Shown: positions 1 through 13,502, counted from the stretch's first letter. The stretch is DNA of 64,000 nt from Primulina eburnea (GCF_022965805.1 NC_133116.1:5580001-5644000); one strand, 5' to 3'. The notes: a model not told the origin generated them from the letters alone. Program-made: numbers and translations.

Positions 1-1
1 G

Positions 2-169
2 TTTTCGCAACTGTTGGAGGAAAATTTGTCCCAGCAGACTGAGTTGATAAGAAGAAATGATGAGAAGAGGGAAATGATAGTTGAATTAAGGAATGAGATC
101 GAGATTCTGAAAAGTGATCAGCGCAAACAGAAGAGGGGACTGATGAGAGGATTTTTTTGCATGCCATGA
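2..169 (+). CDS. 3' end of a coiled-coil protein (partial)
   Basis: Reading frame 2 is open from the window edge to a TGA at 167-169, giving the last 55 residues of a protein whose start lies outside the window. The segment is strongly charged and heptad-like, rich in Leu, Glu, Lys and Arg (LLEENLSQQTELIRR, then VELRNEIEILK), and ends in a short basic, Phe/Cys-containing tail, GLMRGFFCMP. That pattern is a coiled coil running to the C-terminus. A kinase-interacting/NETWORKED-type plant protein is possible, but I do not recognise it with certainty. Bases from 170 to about 320 would be its 3' UTR. Confidence 0.5.
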   Translation, partial: FSQLLEENLSQQTELIRRNDEKREMIVELRNEIEILKSDQRKQKRGLMRGFFCMP

Positions 170-344
170 ATTTCTTTCTTTGTTAATTTTTTAACGTGTT
201 ATGGGTGTAGATTTTCTCTCAAGGAGAATAAAGTTTCTCGGCAAAGTTTAATTCTTTTTAAAACTGGAAATAATAATATTTTTCTGAAATATTGTTGGAG
301 TATTAGAGGACGAAAAATCCACAACTACCGTCGGTGTTCTAAGG

Positions 345-525
345 CAAAAACTTGTGTGAGACGGTTTCACGGGTCGTATTTTGTGAGACGGATATTGATT
401 TGGATAATCCATGAAAAAGTATTACTCTTTATGCTAAGAGTATTACTTTTTATTGTGAATATGGGCAGGATTGACTCGTCTCACAAATTGAGATCCGTGA
501 GACGACCTCACATGAGACCTACTCG
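345..525 (+). repeat. GAGACGG-type MITE-like repeat, copy A
   Basis: A segment of about 180 bp starts with a GTGTGAGACGG motif and ends with inverted-type GAGACGACCTCAC sequence. It has an AT-rich centre (ATGCTAAGAGTATTACTTTTTATTGTGAATAT-like). Related copies lie at 19704-19880, 26396-26492, 34108-34293 and 34632-34814, in both orientations. It has no coding capacity. Inverted-repeat ends, small size and dispersion fit a MITE; the exact ends and TSD are not resolved. Confidence 0.65.
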
Positions 526-1042
526 TGTTCTAAATAGTACCACACTTTGTTTAAAAAAGTGTTGCTTGTACAAATTATTTAAAAGTTAAATGTATTAAAT
601 CGTAAATGAACAAAATATAACTAATATAAAACATTCGATTCATTTATTTTTTTTAAAAAAAATCGATGTCTCAAGCACGATAAATGACTAAAACAATATA
701 TTGATATTTTTAATTAAAAAATAGATGAATAAAATGTTTTATCAATAATTAATTGTATTTTTGCATCCATGGCGTTTACTGCGTTTAATTTTTTTATAAT
801 TTGTGGAAACGAAGCTTGTATGAGCAAATTGTATTACAATTTGGAATATTAAGTGTGGCAGATGATTTCGTTTCAGTTTAGAGAGGTTTAAATGAATCGA
901 GTTGGTTTCCTAACTTTTTGAGTCAGCTAGGAAAAATTTGATTTGTATTCGAATTTAAGTCGAACTCGATCATGTTCGAATTTTTTTTTTATGGAGTTAA
1001 ACTCGAGTTCAAATCATATTATTCAATAGTTCGCGAAAAATG

Positions 1043-1132
<90 letters not shown>

Positions 1133-1961
1133 CAGATCATACTAGAATATATTTATTTTGAGACGAATTTGAATATTAAATGGCTTATTTCGTTTCATTT
1201 ACATCCTGTACAATAGAGAGAAATGACTCGATCATGTTCAACATGCTCTATTTCACAATGTTATGTTTTGGTTCTTATAAAAAATTATATATCCTTATAT
1301 TATTACATTTGGCAAAGGAATCACCTTAGATGACAAGTACATTATAATGATTTCATCTTAATTTTAATCATAATTTATCATTAAGAAAAGATTACTTATA
1401 GTTATTTTCTATTTTTTAGTCTAATACTATAAAGAGATAACATAATTAAGAATGCAAGAATATGAGCTGACTGTATAACTCAATTGTGAATAGATATACA
1501 ATAATTCAATTAATGGTAATGTTGTAACTTGTAAGGACTTGAAAATTATTATATAAAAATCAAAATTTTAATTAGTTACGTGATTAAAATTCAAAACACG
1601 GGACTAAAATTGTAATTTTAATTCAAAATGGTAATGCAAAGTATCCAAAGTTGGATTTTGTTAAATGAGAGTATCACTAATACATAATTTTAGCTTTATC
1701 ATATGTTTCTCTCTTTTATAAAGTAATAATAGTAATATTAAGAGATAAAACACTGGCTAAATGTTGCTTACCACAATAATGACACATTTAATGTTTTGTA
1801 TATCATCGTTATCTCCAGCGATTGAAAACATTGGGACTGTTTAACTTGTAGATCCGGCGATCCAGGTAAATGTACTCTGATAGTCTCTCCATTTTCTCAC
1901 GTTGTTCAACTCACGTTCCTGTTTAAATCCTTGCGATTTCAGGCATAATTTCCAGTGAGAA
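526..1961. other. AT-rich intergenic and SCD2 upstream region
   Basis: No coding signal is seen. The stretch holds homopolymer runs, a long (TA)n tract at 1043-1131 and, near 860-1010, a degenerate repeat using the words TCGAGTT, TCGAACTCG and TTCGAA, which looks like old transposon debris. The right end carries the SCD2 5' UTR, probably with an intron at 1866-1942 (CCAG|GTAAAT to TTTCAG|GCATAA), so transcription should start upstream of 1866. Confidence 0.6.
1043..1131. repeat. (TA)n microsatellite
   Basis: An almost uninterrupted TA dinucleotide tract of about 85 bp. It is a likely length-polymorphic marker and a site of assembly uncertainty. Confidence 0.95.
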
Positions 1962-4900
1962 ATGGAGAAATTCCGCCACTGGAGCAGCGATTCGGCGGTC
2001 GGGTCGCCGGTGCACGGGAATCACGCGCGGTCATCTTCCGGAAGCGGCATTTCGAATATCAAGCGCACTCAGAACTATGCCGCCAAAGCCGCCGCTCAGA
2101 GGCTGGCTCAGGTCATGGCTTCGCAATCCGCGGTGGACAATGAAGACGATGAGGATGATGACGGCGAGGAAGACAATGACGGAGGTTTAGGACTCCGATT
2201 CAATCCTCCTCTTCCCTTGTCTCTCTCCAGGCCGCCTATCAAAGCTAATGGCCTTGATAACGTCAGTAGTAACGTTAAGCATGTGGTCCAGCCTCCTAAG
2301 ATTAGTAGATCTTCTTCTGATGCGGTAATTTTACATGCTTCTTGCTTGTTTTGCGCTAATGCGGTTTCATTTTGCTGATTTTTCATGTAAAGAGCAATTT
2401 CGATGTTTGTGGTGTAGAAGGTGATTTTGCTTCAAGTTCTCACTCAAGTCAATCTTAGTATTTTTATGTTGAATTTGAATTGGCTGCTCAATTACATGTT
2501 TGACCTACCAGGATTTCAGCGTGTAATGTTTCGTCTCTTGCTGTTGCAATATTCACTTGCATTTGAAGAGTCCTTCAAATTCAAGGAGCACGCTATTAAA
2601 CTCACTTATCAAAAAATTTGAATTTCCGTGTAGATTTTTTATATATTTTCTTTTGCTAAATCTTCATCCAAATAGAGGAATTAAGGATCACCGGACTGTT
2701 TTCTGGTTTGAACTTCTTGTTGTGGTTATAGGCATAAGGTGTCTGATATGACCGTGAATTTTTCATTTAAAACCATGGACATTTAGATTTTGTTGTGATT
2801 TATGATTTATTTCATAATGTTCAATGAGGTGTGCATATTTAAGCGTGGCTTCATAGCCTAAAGGCTAATTTTGGTTTTCCTTTCCTTTTTTTAATCCTTT
2901 TATATGTGTAATTTTATTAGGTTACTCTCAACTTACTGGATGAAGTCCCTCCGGCTCGCTCAACATCTACAGGACGACCATCGATTTCAATTGGCAACAC
3001 ACACTCTGTTCCACCTAGTAGACCACCACTGAAAATTCCCGAACCTATTCCACCAATTGATCCTCCTACCCACCGGCAAAGAGAAAAAAGGTCTATGCTT
3101 TGGCTTTTCAATCTTTCTAAGATCGAATAATATCAGTGAGAGGCTTTCTTGTTTGAATTCTTGGGTTCATCAGCTTTATAATATGGTGATAGTGTGCACA
3201 TGCATCTTAGTTCTAGAAGTCCATTTTCTCTCTGTTTGTGCATGAGATTCCTTGCATAATGATAGATGTTGCCAAAGCTTGGATACACGAGGATGACTCT
3301 ATTATATAATTGCATTTTTACATTCTATTGCACATGAATTTAAAGGTACCTACGTGAAATGCAGGTTCTCACAAGAGTTTGGGCAGATAAACTTAAAAGA
3401 TGCAGGAGATAAGCATGCTTCTTCTGCCCTACATGATGAAGTATGTTATTTGTTTGCCCAAAGTTTGAACTATTTGAGAATTCTGCAGTCCAAATAAAAC
3501 TTTTGATTCTCTATAGATGGCATTTATCTTGCCCCTTTGAAGCTAATATCTACTTATTTAACAGCTTGATATGCTACAGGAAGAAAATGAGAATATTTTA
3601 GAAAAGGTCTGTTTAAAGTTTATCTGAAACATCCTTCTGCACATTACGGATATGTTGTCTCTGTGATCTATGTATTAAGGCTCAGTCTTGGTATTTATGA
3701 TTGATGTTGCAGCTCAGGTTTGCAGAGGAGAGTTGCAAAGAAGCTGAAGTCAGAGTTAGGGAGCTTGAGAAACAGGTCAACAACTCTCGTTCTATTCTCC
3801 TGTTGTACATGTAGAAGGTTCCATAAGTTTCTTACTAAATCATATCACAATTTAAACAACTTTGAAGCCTGTATGCCTCCGGCGTATGCATATGCTATAC
3901 ATTGCTTGGTCCAATGCAGCTTTACTGATATCTGGTTCCACATTACTAATAGTATGTTGAGACTCCAAATTGAGGTTCCTTATCCTTTCAAGATACTTCT
4001 TTACAACTGGTTTGTTGACTGACCGCTTTGACACTGTTTACTTTCTACCTTCTGATGGTAATTTGATATTACTTGAACTCCAAATTATGAGGGAAGCTGA
4101 GTGGATTAAACTTGTTGTTCAATTTCATGGACCATATGACACAGCAAATGAATCAAAGTTACCAATTTCAGTAACCAGCTTCAATTTGAATTCAACTTGA
4201 AGGCATTCTAAAAATCCTACAGGTAGCGGCTCTTGGAGAAGGGGTTTCTTTAGAAGCTAAGCTTTTGAGCAGGTAAAGAAATTTACGAAGGCCTCCACTC
4301 TGACTCCTAAGTTCAAATTTTGACAGCTGTTTGCTAAGATAACATATCAATAATTGCAGGAAAGAAGCTGCACTACGCCAAAGAGAGGTACTTTTGACAC
4401 CCCCACCCCCTGAAAAAAAATATATATTTTCTGGGCCACTGGATTGTTCGGGCCTCTAGATTGCTTAACTTTGTGTCCTAAGTTTTTCTAATTATAGTAA
4501 AAAATTTACAGACTGCACTTAAAGAGGCGAAGCTGGCAAAGGATGGAATAGATATAGAAATGGCATCTCTGCGATCTGATGTTAAGGTGAGTAGAATCAC
4601 ATTTTACGAGTTTATGTTGACTTGACCAACATATTTTCTACAAGGATGTATGTTTTGGTTGAATAAGGTTGCAAAAGATGAAGCTGTCGTTGCCATTGAT
4701 CAATTGCATGGAATTGAGTCTGAACTTAAAGCTCTCCGCTCCATGACTCAAAGAATGGTTTTGACTCAACACGAAATGGTAGGTAGCTGTTGTAGAATAT
4801 TGCTTTTCAGGCTTGCAGCTAATCGTCTGAAGTTTCTTTTCTGGAAATTTTACTTTTGCAGGAAGAAGTTGTTCTTAAAAGGTGTTGGCTTGCGAGATAC

Positions 4901-7900
4901 TGGGGCTTAGCTGCTAGCCTTGGTAATCAATATCTTCACTATAATTCATTCCTTTGCTATTCCATAGTTAATCTTTACTTTTGGCAGCCATGTTGGCAGA
5001 TTGAAATAATTAGCATATAAAAGTGAGTCAATTACCTTGTCTATCTCCTTTTGGTCAATGCTTATACTAACATTTGTTTTTGGGTACAATTGCTTGAAGT
5101 GCTCGTACCAACCTGTCCCTAATGGCTAACAAACTGCATACTGAACTTGAAGTTGTGGACTCCATAATGTCGTGTTATTACTTTAGTGTAACAACGAAAA
5201 GATATGTTTAAGATGTGGCCTTTCAATTATCACAAATAAAAATCCATCGTGCAAGATTTTAGCCTTGGATTAATTAATACTGTGAAAGTAAATCTCTCTT
5301 TTTTGCTGAGGTCTGTTTGAATTTAAAGTCTTATTTATCCCCAGGTCGTTTAAGTCATACTTAATTACAACATGCCTGATTAATTCAGGGCTCCATTTCG
5401 TTCTCTTAAATCATAAATTACATTATAAGGAAATGTCTTTGGTGTTCTTAATCGTCATGCACTGAAATCTTATGATTTTTTGCTCATATATATATATATA
5501 GACACACACACATATAAATATATATTTTTTATTTATATGTTTATATGTATATATTTATATGTATATATTATAATTCTTTATATTTGAGCGATAATCTGAC
5601 TATGTGTTTCAGATATTTGTTCGCATTATAATTTCACTGTCCTATTAGGTATTTGCGCAGATGTAGCTGTTTCAAAGCATGAGTATTGGTCATCTTTAGC
5701 ACCTCTTCCTTTGGAAGTTGTTCTATCTGCTGGACAGAAGGCTAAGGAAGAATTTTCAGAAAGAGGTTAGTTTTCCATTGATGGTTCATGGTTGTATCTC
5801 TTACCCTGAAAGACTTGACTCTAAAACACTTCCTTTGCTCTATCTCACTGCTTTTGATATCTAGCGACGATTCTCTGTGTTTTGCAGGTGATAATAATCC
5901 ACAAAGGGGAAAAATTGACGAGGACTTAAATGATCTCACTGGAGAAGGAAACATCGAGAGCATGCTAACAGTTGAAATGGGCTTAAAAGAACTTGCTTCC
6001 TTGAAGGTTTTCTTTGCTAGTTATTGACATTTCTCTGGAGATGTTGATTTCTTCTAATTTTATGGAGAGTTGTATCATAATTCATTTTTAAAGCAATTGC
6101 CTTCCGTTTAAATGTTATCTAATATCAATTTATCTCTAGGACTGGACTAAACTTCTTGTTTTATAGATTCACTTTGTATTTAGGGAAATTATGGAATTAT
6201 TTCATTTGTCTTTTTTCCCTTTTTCTTTTTAAACATTCCATTTTTCTGTTTCTATTTTTATTAAGGTTGAAGAATCCATTGCCCTTGCTTTGGTTCAACA
6301 ACGCCGCCCAAACTCTGCTAGAACGTCAATATCAGGTTTATTTTAACATTTTGCAGTAATAATTGACAATGTGTTAACTTTTCTGAAGAATTTTGACCGT
6401 CAATGCCTGTATATCTGGGTAGGGAGGATTTTGGCCAAAAAAAAAAATGAACTAATTATTACCTAAACTGATTGTGGTTCAATTTTCAAATAGTGATGAA
6501 CCAATTCTTTGGTTGCTTATTTTCAGAAGTTGCTTTGTGTAGTTTTGAAATAACATAAGTATTACGAGTTTGTTTTCATTTTGTAATACTTTTACATGCT
6601 AGCAGATTTCAAGTCACCAAGTGATCCGAAGTACGTGGAAGCATTTGGTAAGTGTAAATGTTTTAATCTGCATTCTCTTATTCAGTTGGATAAATTTTTT
6701 GTAATGTTATTAGTCAAGGGATTTCTAATATGATCTTATTGCATTCGGTGTTTATGATGGCATGAAAGAGTATGTTTTCTGTTCATCATTTTTCATTTGT
6801 TTATTTTTCCAATATCAGCTAACACTGATTTAATTAAAGTTGACTCTGCTACTTTGGATGATGTATCTGATATTTGATACTTGGATTTTTTGTTTTCTAA
6901 AGATAGCCGACTCCATCTATTCCTCCAAATCCCTTCATCTATAATTTAATTTCTTGATAGTGTTTTATAGTAATGCCCGGAAGCGAACTAACAGAAAATC
7001 ATTTTTCCTCTCCATCGTACAGTGGTCAAAATTAGCATTATTTAGGTAGGTAATTTTTCACATCTTTGAGATCAAATGTTTAACGAATTTATTAAACTGT
7101 GAGTATGTGATACACCGGGCTGTGTCAGCAGCTTTTCAATGTGCATCTATTTTTATATTTTTTTCTTACTCAGTGCGAAAAACTGCCAATGCCCTTTGTC
7201 ATATTAGACTGATTACAGAAATATTATAAAATCTTCTGTTCATGTTTTTGTTTGTTTGCAGAACTCAGCCCAGAGGAATCTGAGGATGTCCTCTTCAAAG
7301 AGGTGCATTATTTTGCATTCAGTTCTTCTAGTTTTAGTGTGATCTGATGGTGTATTTTCTGCAGTACGTTGATATCTATGTCAATAAGCAACATCAAACC
7401 TTCCATTCATTCAGTATATTATGCATTTATGCTTACCTTTGGGAAGTTTGCCGGTAGCGTCTTCCCTGAGGTTTTTGTTTTGCATTTTACTTTATTTTTG
7501 TATTTTTCAATTCTGAGTATCTATAAGAAAAATTCACAGAAGGCACTTTCAGCCTATTTGTATCTGTTTTTTCTTAAGGTTATGTTTCTGGAACCAACGT
7601 GAATTAATTGTTACTTGAGACACAACTAAAACTTATTACTGATCAAGGTGAATCGATTTTATTGAAAAGACAGCATTGCACCTTAGCTTTTATTGCACGT
7701 CTCTCTCTTTTTGGCAAGGAAACACAGAGATGTTGGAAAAAGGATTAAAGGCAACAATCATGTAATACTGTGCCCAATCTGGTTCATTTATTAGTTGAGG
7801 GAGTAAAGGAGAGAATGAAAAGTTTGGGGGACTACAGCAGTAGTAATTTTTCCAGAAATTTAAAACATGTTCTCCAACAAATTTAGGTTTATTTTTCATG

Positions 7901-8843
7901 TATCCTCGTGCTGATTTATAATCCCAATCAACGGTGTTCACAGCATTATCTTTACTCAATGTAGGCTTGGCTTACATACTTCTGGAGAAGATCTAAAATT
8001 TATGGTATAGAGGAAGAGATAGCCAAGTCGAGACTTAAATTTTGGATCAGCCGAAGTGGACAATCTCCTATGTCTAATGACGCAGTTGATGGTGAGTACT
8101 AGTTTTGGAATATCTCAATATTACTTCGTAAGAAATATCAATGCACATATGCCTAACATAGTGCTTCTACTAATTCGTATGAAAATATTAATGCACATAT
8201 GCCTTCATATATTCTTTTAAATCAGAATTTTCATTCTCATCATTAGGATACCATGATTAAGTTGCAGACAAATGACCGACAAATGAAAGTCGTGCGAGGA
8301 TTTACACCCTTGCAGGATGTCTGTTTTGACTTCAGCAGTTTTTAAAACTTCAGTTATAGTCAATATGGATGTGATGTTTTGACGTGCAATACTCTAGAAT
8401 CAATAAAAGCCTCCATATTTGCTAGCTAGACACACTTACGAGGTAAATAGATTTTGTTAAGAGTTCATTCTAATAAATGGTTTTTGGTTGGAATCTGATT
8501 GACTGCAACTTGATGATCTCTGCTCTGAAGCGTGAATTATTTTGTAGATGCTTATACCTTTTAAGCACAGTGGCCAATCGTAGTTCTTATGAACTTGTAA
8601 TTCCTGATGGTTGATTGAATTCCGATACAATTAATATCAATTCAATGCTCGTTTATTCTACTTCTTAGTGCTTCAAATTAAATGAGAATGTCATTTATTG
8701 TTTCAGTTGAGCAAGGTTTGATAGAACTTCGAAAACTGGGAATCGAGCAAAGGCTCTGGGAGGCATCGCGAAAAGAAACTGACCAGGGAGCATCCCTTGG
8801 TGGACACAGCTCTGTTGCACAGTCTAAGAATTCTACTCGATAA
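1962..8843 (+). CDS. SCD2: Coiled-coil protein SCD2 (STOMATAL CYTOKINESIS DEFECTIVE 2-like)
   Basis: Seventeen exons splice in frame to 563 aa: 1962-2324, 2921-3090, 3365-3440, 3565-3606, 3713-3775, 4223-4272, 4360-4387, 4512-4586, 4668-4778, 4862-4922, 5649-5765, 5888-6006, 6266-6335, 6606-6647, 7262-7302, 7965-8091, 8707-8843. The N-terminus has the family block [17 protein letters not shown] (about 38-54) and an acidic run (about 59-73), then a Pro/Ser-rich linker. A coiled coil spans about 204-326, followed by the conserved [40 protein letters not shown] region (about 333-372). Known SCD2 binds the SCD1 DENN protein and acts in clathrin-linked post-Golgi trafficking and cytokinesis; that function is inferred from family. 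A GTG-initiated frame at 1955 and an antisense frame over exon 1 are shadows. Splice borders were read by eye, with every junction phase consistent. Confidence 0.93.
5487..5575. repeat. TA/CA-rich simple repeat in SCD2 intron 10
   Basis: A TATATA tract is followed by a short CA tract and degenerate TATATGTATATATT repeats. It lies wholly within the intron at 4923-5648 and does not touch a splice site. Confidence 0.8.
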
Positions 8844-10321
8844 TTCTTCTCCCAAGATTCAGGACAATCTGCTTTTTACTCGATTACACGTTCATTATTA
8901 ACCATAAGATATGTAGCCTACTTACTAAAGCATCTTGATTTAGCTATTGATAGATAAAACGTAGATACTTATTCTTTTTATAATTATAAAAAATGAAAAG
9001 AAAAGAAATCTCGTAGTTATCCGTAGCCTAAGACTGTACTGATTCAAATGAGAGAAATACTGACTGAAGTAAATGATATCATATAAGGGAGACGACTTCT
9101 AAGGTTTTATAGGAGCATGGTTGCTGTGATTCTGGAATCACTTGCTGATATTCTGTAACAAGATGTGTGAAGTGTGAACAAATTAATTTATGCCCTTTTT
9201 TTAGCCTGAGTTTTTATGTACCAAGAAGACCACAATTTAATTGCTTGTTCCGTTGAAGAATTGTTTGACTCTGTGCTGAACCCTGAATGAATCTGGAAGC
9301 AGTATGAACCGTGAGGTACAGTAGTGAAGTTTCTTTCAACTTATTATGGAAAGGTGAAATATCACTAAATTCGCGTGTGAGATTCAATTGATTTGTGCCT
9401 CCCTTTTGAAGTGATGTAGAAGATAAAGTTCTGATTGGACAAAAGACATAACACATCAAACGTTGATCGATTAAACCCAGTCTGTTTGTTCGAGTATCGT
9501 CCCCATCTAAATTCCCTAATGGGAACCAACTATACGCTTGAGAGACAATCGCAGACTACAGGGCCATACACTTTAAATGAATAAATAAGAGAGAGGAGGA
9601 ATTTGTCATTTTCCATTTGGAAAGTTTCAATGTGGCCGTTGGAATAAAGTATCTGCAGACATCATTTTAAAGAAATCCTAGCTGTGCGTTGCAGCTGGTT
9701 TTGGAGTTAGGGTGAGCCATTACATAATTCATGCCTATGGGTGGGGATGGGAAGGGGGCTCATTGAAATTGCCAAAAAATACAAATGGAGACAAATGAAG
9801 CATGTGATAATATATTATAACTACCATAGTTGGCACGCAGCAAAAGGAGGAGAAAAGTGGATTAGTTTTATATGAAAAAGGTTAGAATAGAAAACGAAGG
9901 GGGGTTTCTTTAATGAATAATTTAGAAGGCAATGTTGGCCCGACCTCCTTGTTAACAGCTAACCACTTTCTGTTGTTTGATATGGACTTGAGCACACTAT
10001 TTATTATCATACGTATGTATTACTCCAAGTCGGAGCCATCCTTGAATAAAATACACATTACTTTTCCTTGATTTTCTCACAACTGACATTAGCCAAAAAC
10101 CCACTTTCTTTCACATCCAAGTATGGCCTTAACTTAATGATTCTTTTCGTTTTTGCTCCTCTTACATAATTTTCTTGTTCTACATCTATCTATGGTGAAA
10201 CATATGCAAATCTCATGATTATGTTGGCGCCTTTTTTAGAACTGCAAATCGATTACATTTACTATCTATCTTCTAGCTGGTCTCTTTTACTTGGACCAAG
10301 ACAACAATATGCAGCTAGTAC

Positions 10322-10493
10322 CACATTCATTAAAATTGAACGTAATTATGATTTGCAAGTAATATTTGTTTATTTATGATTTGAAAGTAAGATTTGTTTA
10401 TTTATGCATATAACACACACACACACACACATCATTCATTAAAATTGAACGTAATTATGATTTGCAATTAAGATTTGTTTATTTATGCATATA

Positions 10494-10529
<36 letters not shown>

Positions 10530-10540
10530 GGGTGTGTGTG
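10322..10540. repeat. Direct duplication with CA/TA/TG microsatellites
   Basis: The segment beginning ATTCATTAAAATTGAACG occurs twice, near 10325 and near 10433. Each copy runs into TTTATGCATATAACACAC and a (CA)n tract, and the second continues into (TA)n and (TG)n. It looks like a tandem duplication of about 108 bp with slippage at the dinucleotides. Confidence 0.8.
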
Positions 10541-10639
10541 TCTGTGTAATTATGATTTACGTGTAATTATTATGATATCCAACTTCAATTTCTTAAAGTT
10601 CAAGATATCCGATCTTCAGAAAACAAAATATTTTCAAGG

Positions 10640-10895
10640 CAGAGGTATCACGACTCTGATATCAAATGTTAGAATTTTTTTTAAAAAATTATGTTTTTGC
10701 ACGTATATAAACATGATAAACAAAAATACGGAAGCTAAATCGAGCGTTACCTCCGGCCATTGAATCATCTTTAAGTATTCTGATTTTCTTTCGATTGAAG
10801 CCTTGTAAACACTCCAATCTCTCTATAGATAGTGTATTATTCTGTATGAGATTGTATTCTTAGGGACCTCAATCGCTTCTATTTATAGGCGTTTT
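10640..10895 (-). mobile_element. LTR-retroelement remnant (possible LTR end plus degenerate primer site)
   Basis: On the minus strand a CTATAAATAG box (about 10881-10890) is followed about 220 bp downstream by AATTCTAACA and then TTTGATATCAGAGTCG. The order TATA, LTR end, TGRTATCAGAG matches a plant LTR and its initiator-Met tRNA primer site (usual TGGTATCAGAGC), here degenerate. No coding region or second LTR is seen, so this is at best an old fragment. The far boundary is not resolved. Confidence 0.4.
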
Positions 10896-12265
10896 TCATA
10901 CCATCAACGAGAAAAGTCGGGAGCAGAGAGTAAAAAGAATCGTGTATGCATCTAAATTTTCTTAGTCGTCGTCAATTTCAATTTGTACACGCTACTTCTT
11001 TTAATATGTGTCACGTTTTTCTTACCGTGTGTAATTATGATTTATGTGTAATTATTTAAGGAATGATTCATGTATATTATGTATTTATTCATATAATATA
11101 CACACACATATATATAATATATATTAAAAAAAAAAAACCATTTGATGAATAAATTGTTTAAACCATTAGACATGACAGCGGTCACTTCTCAATCAAACGA
11201 AGAATAACAGAAGCTTTTTTCCTTACTTTTTTGAAATTTTCCATTCTGTCCCCAAAAATGGTTTTTTTTTTCTTTTTTTCTAAAAAAAATTGAATTCCAA
11301 AAAAATGGTTGGTCCACGTGGGTATGGACAGGTAAGCTGGCCAATAGTTAATCACAGGCGTGCCGGTAAAATACAATTGTATTTTCAGCAAAAACCTCAA
11401 GTGCACATCATTTCTATCTTGACACCATTATGGATCCTTTTGTCTATTTGCAGGCAGGCTCCTTAATCCTTATCCAACCCTCTTCCACTCCTTTACCATT
11501 TTTATTTTTTATAACAAAATTAAATTAAAACCATCTTCCTTTTCCAAAGTTTTTGTCTAAATTATTATTTCATTGAATATTTCTTGTATGTGACTCAATT
11601 TTTTCTTAAAATAACCAAATTCTAAAATGCCTGTAATTTGTGAGTTACTTGCACAATTGAAGATGGTAACCAAATTCCAACATTGATTTTTGTGTCAACT
11701 AAAGGAGGAAGGAAAATTGGAGTGGTGAGTAGCAATGATAACTGATCGATAGCTAAAAACAATGCATGCATAAAGCAATATTGCAGGTCCTTGATTCTTA
11801 GAAAGACTATCTTCCACTTTTACAATAGCATTTTACTCGAACATATATTGAATCACTTGATTATGTGTGGACTCCATGCTTTGACAATTGTAGTACCAAC
11901 GAAAGATAAAACTGGAATCGGGCTGCTTAAATACGGTTTTGGTTTTGATTTTGATTTGATCAAAGATTTGACCTTGTAAAAAATAATGCAAAATAAATTA
12001 GTAAAAAGTGAAAATATAATTCTATTCTATTTTATGCTAGTTTTTATGTAAATTATATATATTTATTTATTGATTGACATTCCATAGTTATCATTATTCA
12101 TAAACTTCTCATGAGAAAATCTTACATGTCAATTTTGTTAGAAGAATTTTTAATTATTTATTAAAAATTATAATTTTTATATTGAAAATATTAATTTTCG
12201 ATGCAGATATTAATCAAGTCAACTTTTCTCACGGATATTTGAATATCATAAATCAGAGCAAAAAT

Positions 12266-13485
12266 TGTAGTGACCCGTTCCAGAATCACCTACTAATCAG
12301 AACTTAAGCATGCAAAATTAACATTTAAAACTGAATCAGGTAAACAGCGGAAAAACAGTAATACAACCCAATCGAATCTGTAAGTACAAAATACTTAAAC
12401 AACCAGATCGAACTAAATTCCAAGAACAAATACCAACAACTACAGGTCAACCTCTGTCAGCTCCCTGTCCGCTCCCTCCTGGACCGTCCAACCTGAGACC
12501 TGCCCCATCGAATAGGGTGTCCAAAACAGAGTTAAACCGAGGACGTGAGCATAAAACGCTCAGCACCGAAAGCATGAGTATACAAGACTATGACATGCAT
12601 GTATGCAAAATGTACTGGATACCAGGATCTGGGTATAACGAAATACTGCTCAGGTAAATGACGTCAAGGTATGTAGCACTCTGCGCCGTCGCACCAGGAG
12701 GTGGCTCCCATACCAAAATAAACCTGTGGATATACCGGTGACCTGACCACCGTCGGCCAACGGGGTCCAACCATCCACAACAAACGAGGGCTGAGCACCC
12801 TCTCAACAGGCTATCTCAAAGATAATCAGGCTCAACATGATTATGCAAATGCCGCATAATAAACCATGCATCATATGACAGATAATAATGCAACATATAA
12901 ACATACAACACATAGTAAAGCATACTCAATCCTGCTATCTCGGATAGTACTTTCGTACCTCAAACCAGTAGATCCTAGCAATCAGCCCTAGAATCAAGCC
13001 TGCGTCCGTAGTCAGCCCACTGATGCCGCTAGCTCCCAACTAGAGCACAGCTCCGCTACAAAACCAGTAGCTCTCTGCTAGTGCCTGAACCTCGGGAAAA
13101 GACTAGAAACCCATCAGAAACGACTAAAACGCTCTGGAACACTCGGAATTGGCGAGTAAAAAGTGAAGCCTCGCGCCTCTATTTATAGACAACGATCGGT
13201 AGATCCGATCCACTTCGGAAGATCCGATCCGGCACACTTCGGACGATCCGAACCCTGATCGGACGGTCCGAATCCTGCATGTCTTCCACGTGTCCAGCCA
13301 CCTGTCTCGGACGATCCGAACCCTGATCGGACGATCCGAATCCTGCATGTCTTCCACGTGTCCAGCCACCTGTCTCGGACGATCCGAACCCTGATCGGAC
13401 GATCCGAACCCTGTTCGGTCCTTCCGATCTCACTGAAATATAATTAATCCAATAATTAACTCCAATTAGGCATCGGGATACTACA
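12266..13485 (-). repeat. 3' LTR of the Ty3/gypsy element
   Basis: Left copy in window coordinates, the 3' LTR in element sense. It starts TGTAGTGACC and ends GATACTACA on the plus strand. It contains the motif array at 13190-13432 and, on the minus strand, TATAAATA (13180-13187). Short open frames here and at the same places in the other LTR are not genes. Confidence 0.95.
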
Positions 13486-13502
13486 TTCTCCCCCTCTAAA
13501 AA
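13486..13502 (-). other. Polypurine tract
   Basis: Directly inside the 3' LTR the plus strand reads TTCTCCCCCTCTAAAAA, a purine run on the element strand. This is the expected plus-strand primer position for reverse transcription. Confidence 0.85.

Larger units (their letters stand above)
8844..12260. other. Gene-free interval downstream of SCD2
   Basis: After the SCD2 3' UTR there is no supported gene up to the retrotransposon TSD. Contents seen: simple CA/TA repeats with a local duplication (10322-10540), a retroelement-like fragment with a TATA box and a degenerate tRNA-primer site (10640-10895), and AT-rich DNA. Short open frames here show no family motif. Confidence 0.6.

Noticed and set aside
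10485..10763. 92-codon frame starting in the CA/TA repeat
   Set aside because: The first part is translated microsatellite (HTHTHTYIYIY), and the rest overlaps a retroelement remnant.
13124..13433. Overlapping repetitive frames in the LTR (also at 18995-19373)
   Set aside because: They are translations of the U3 tandem motif array; both LTRs show the same.
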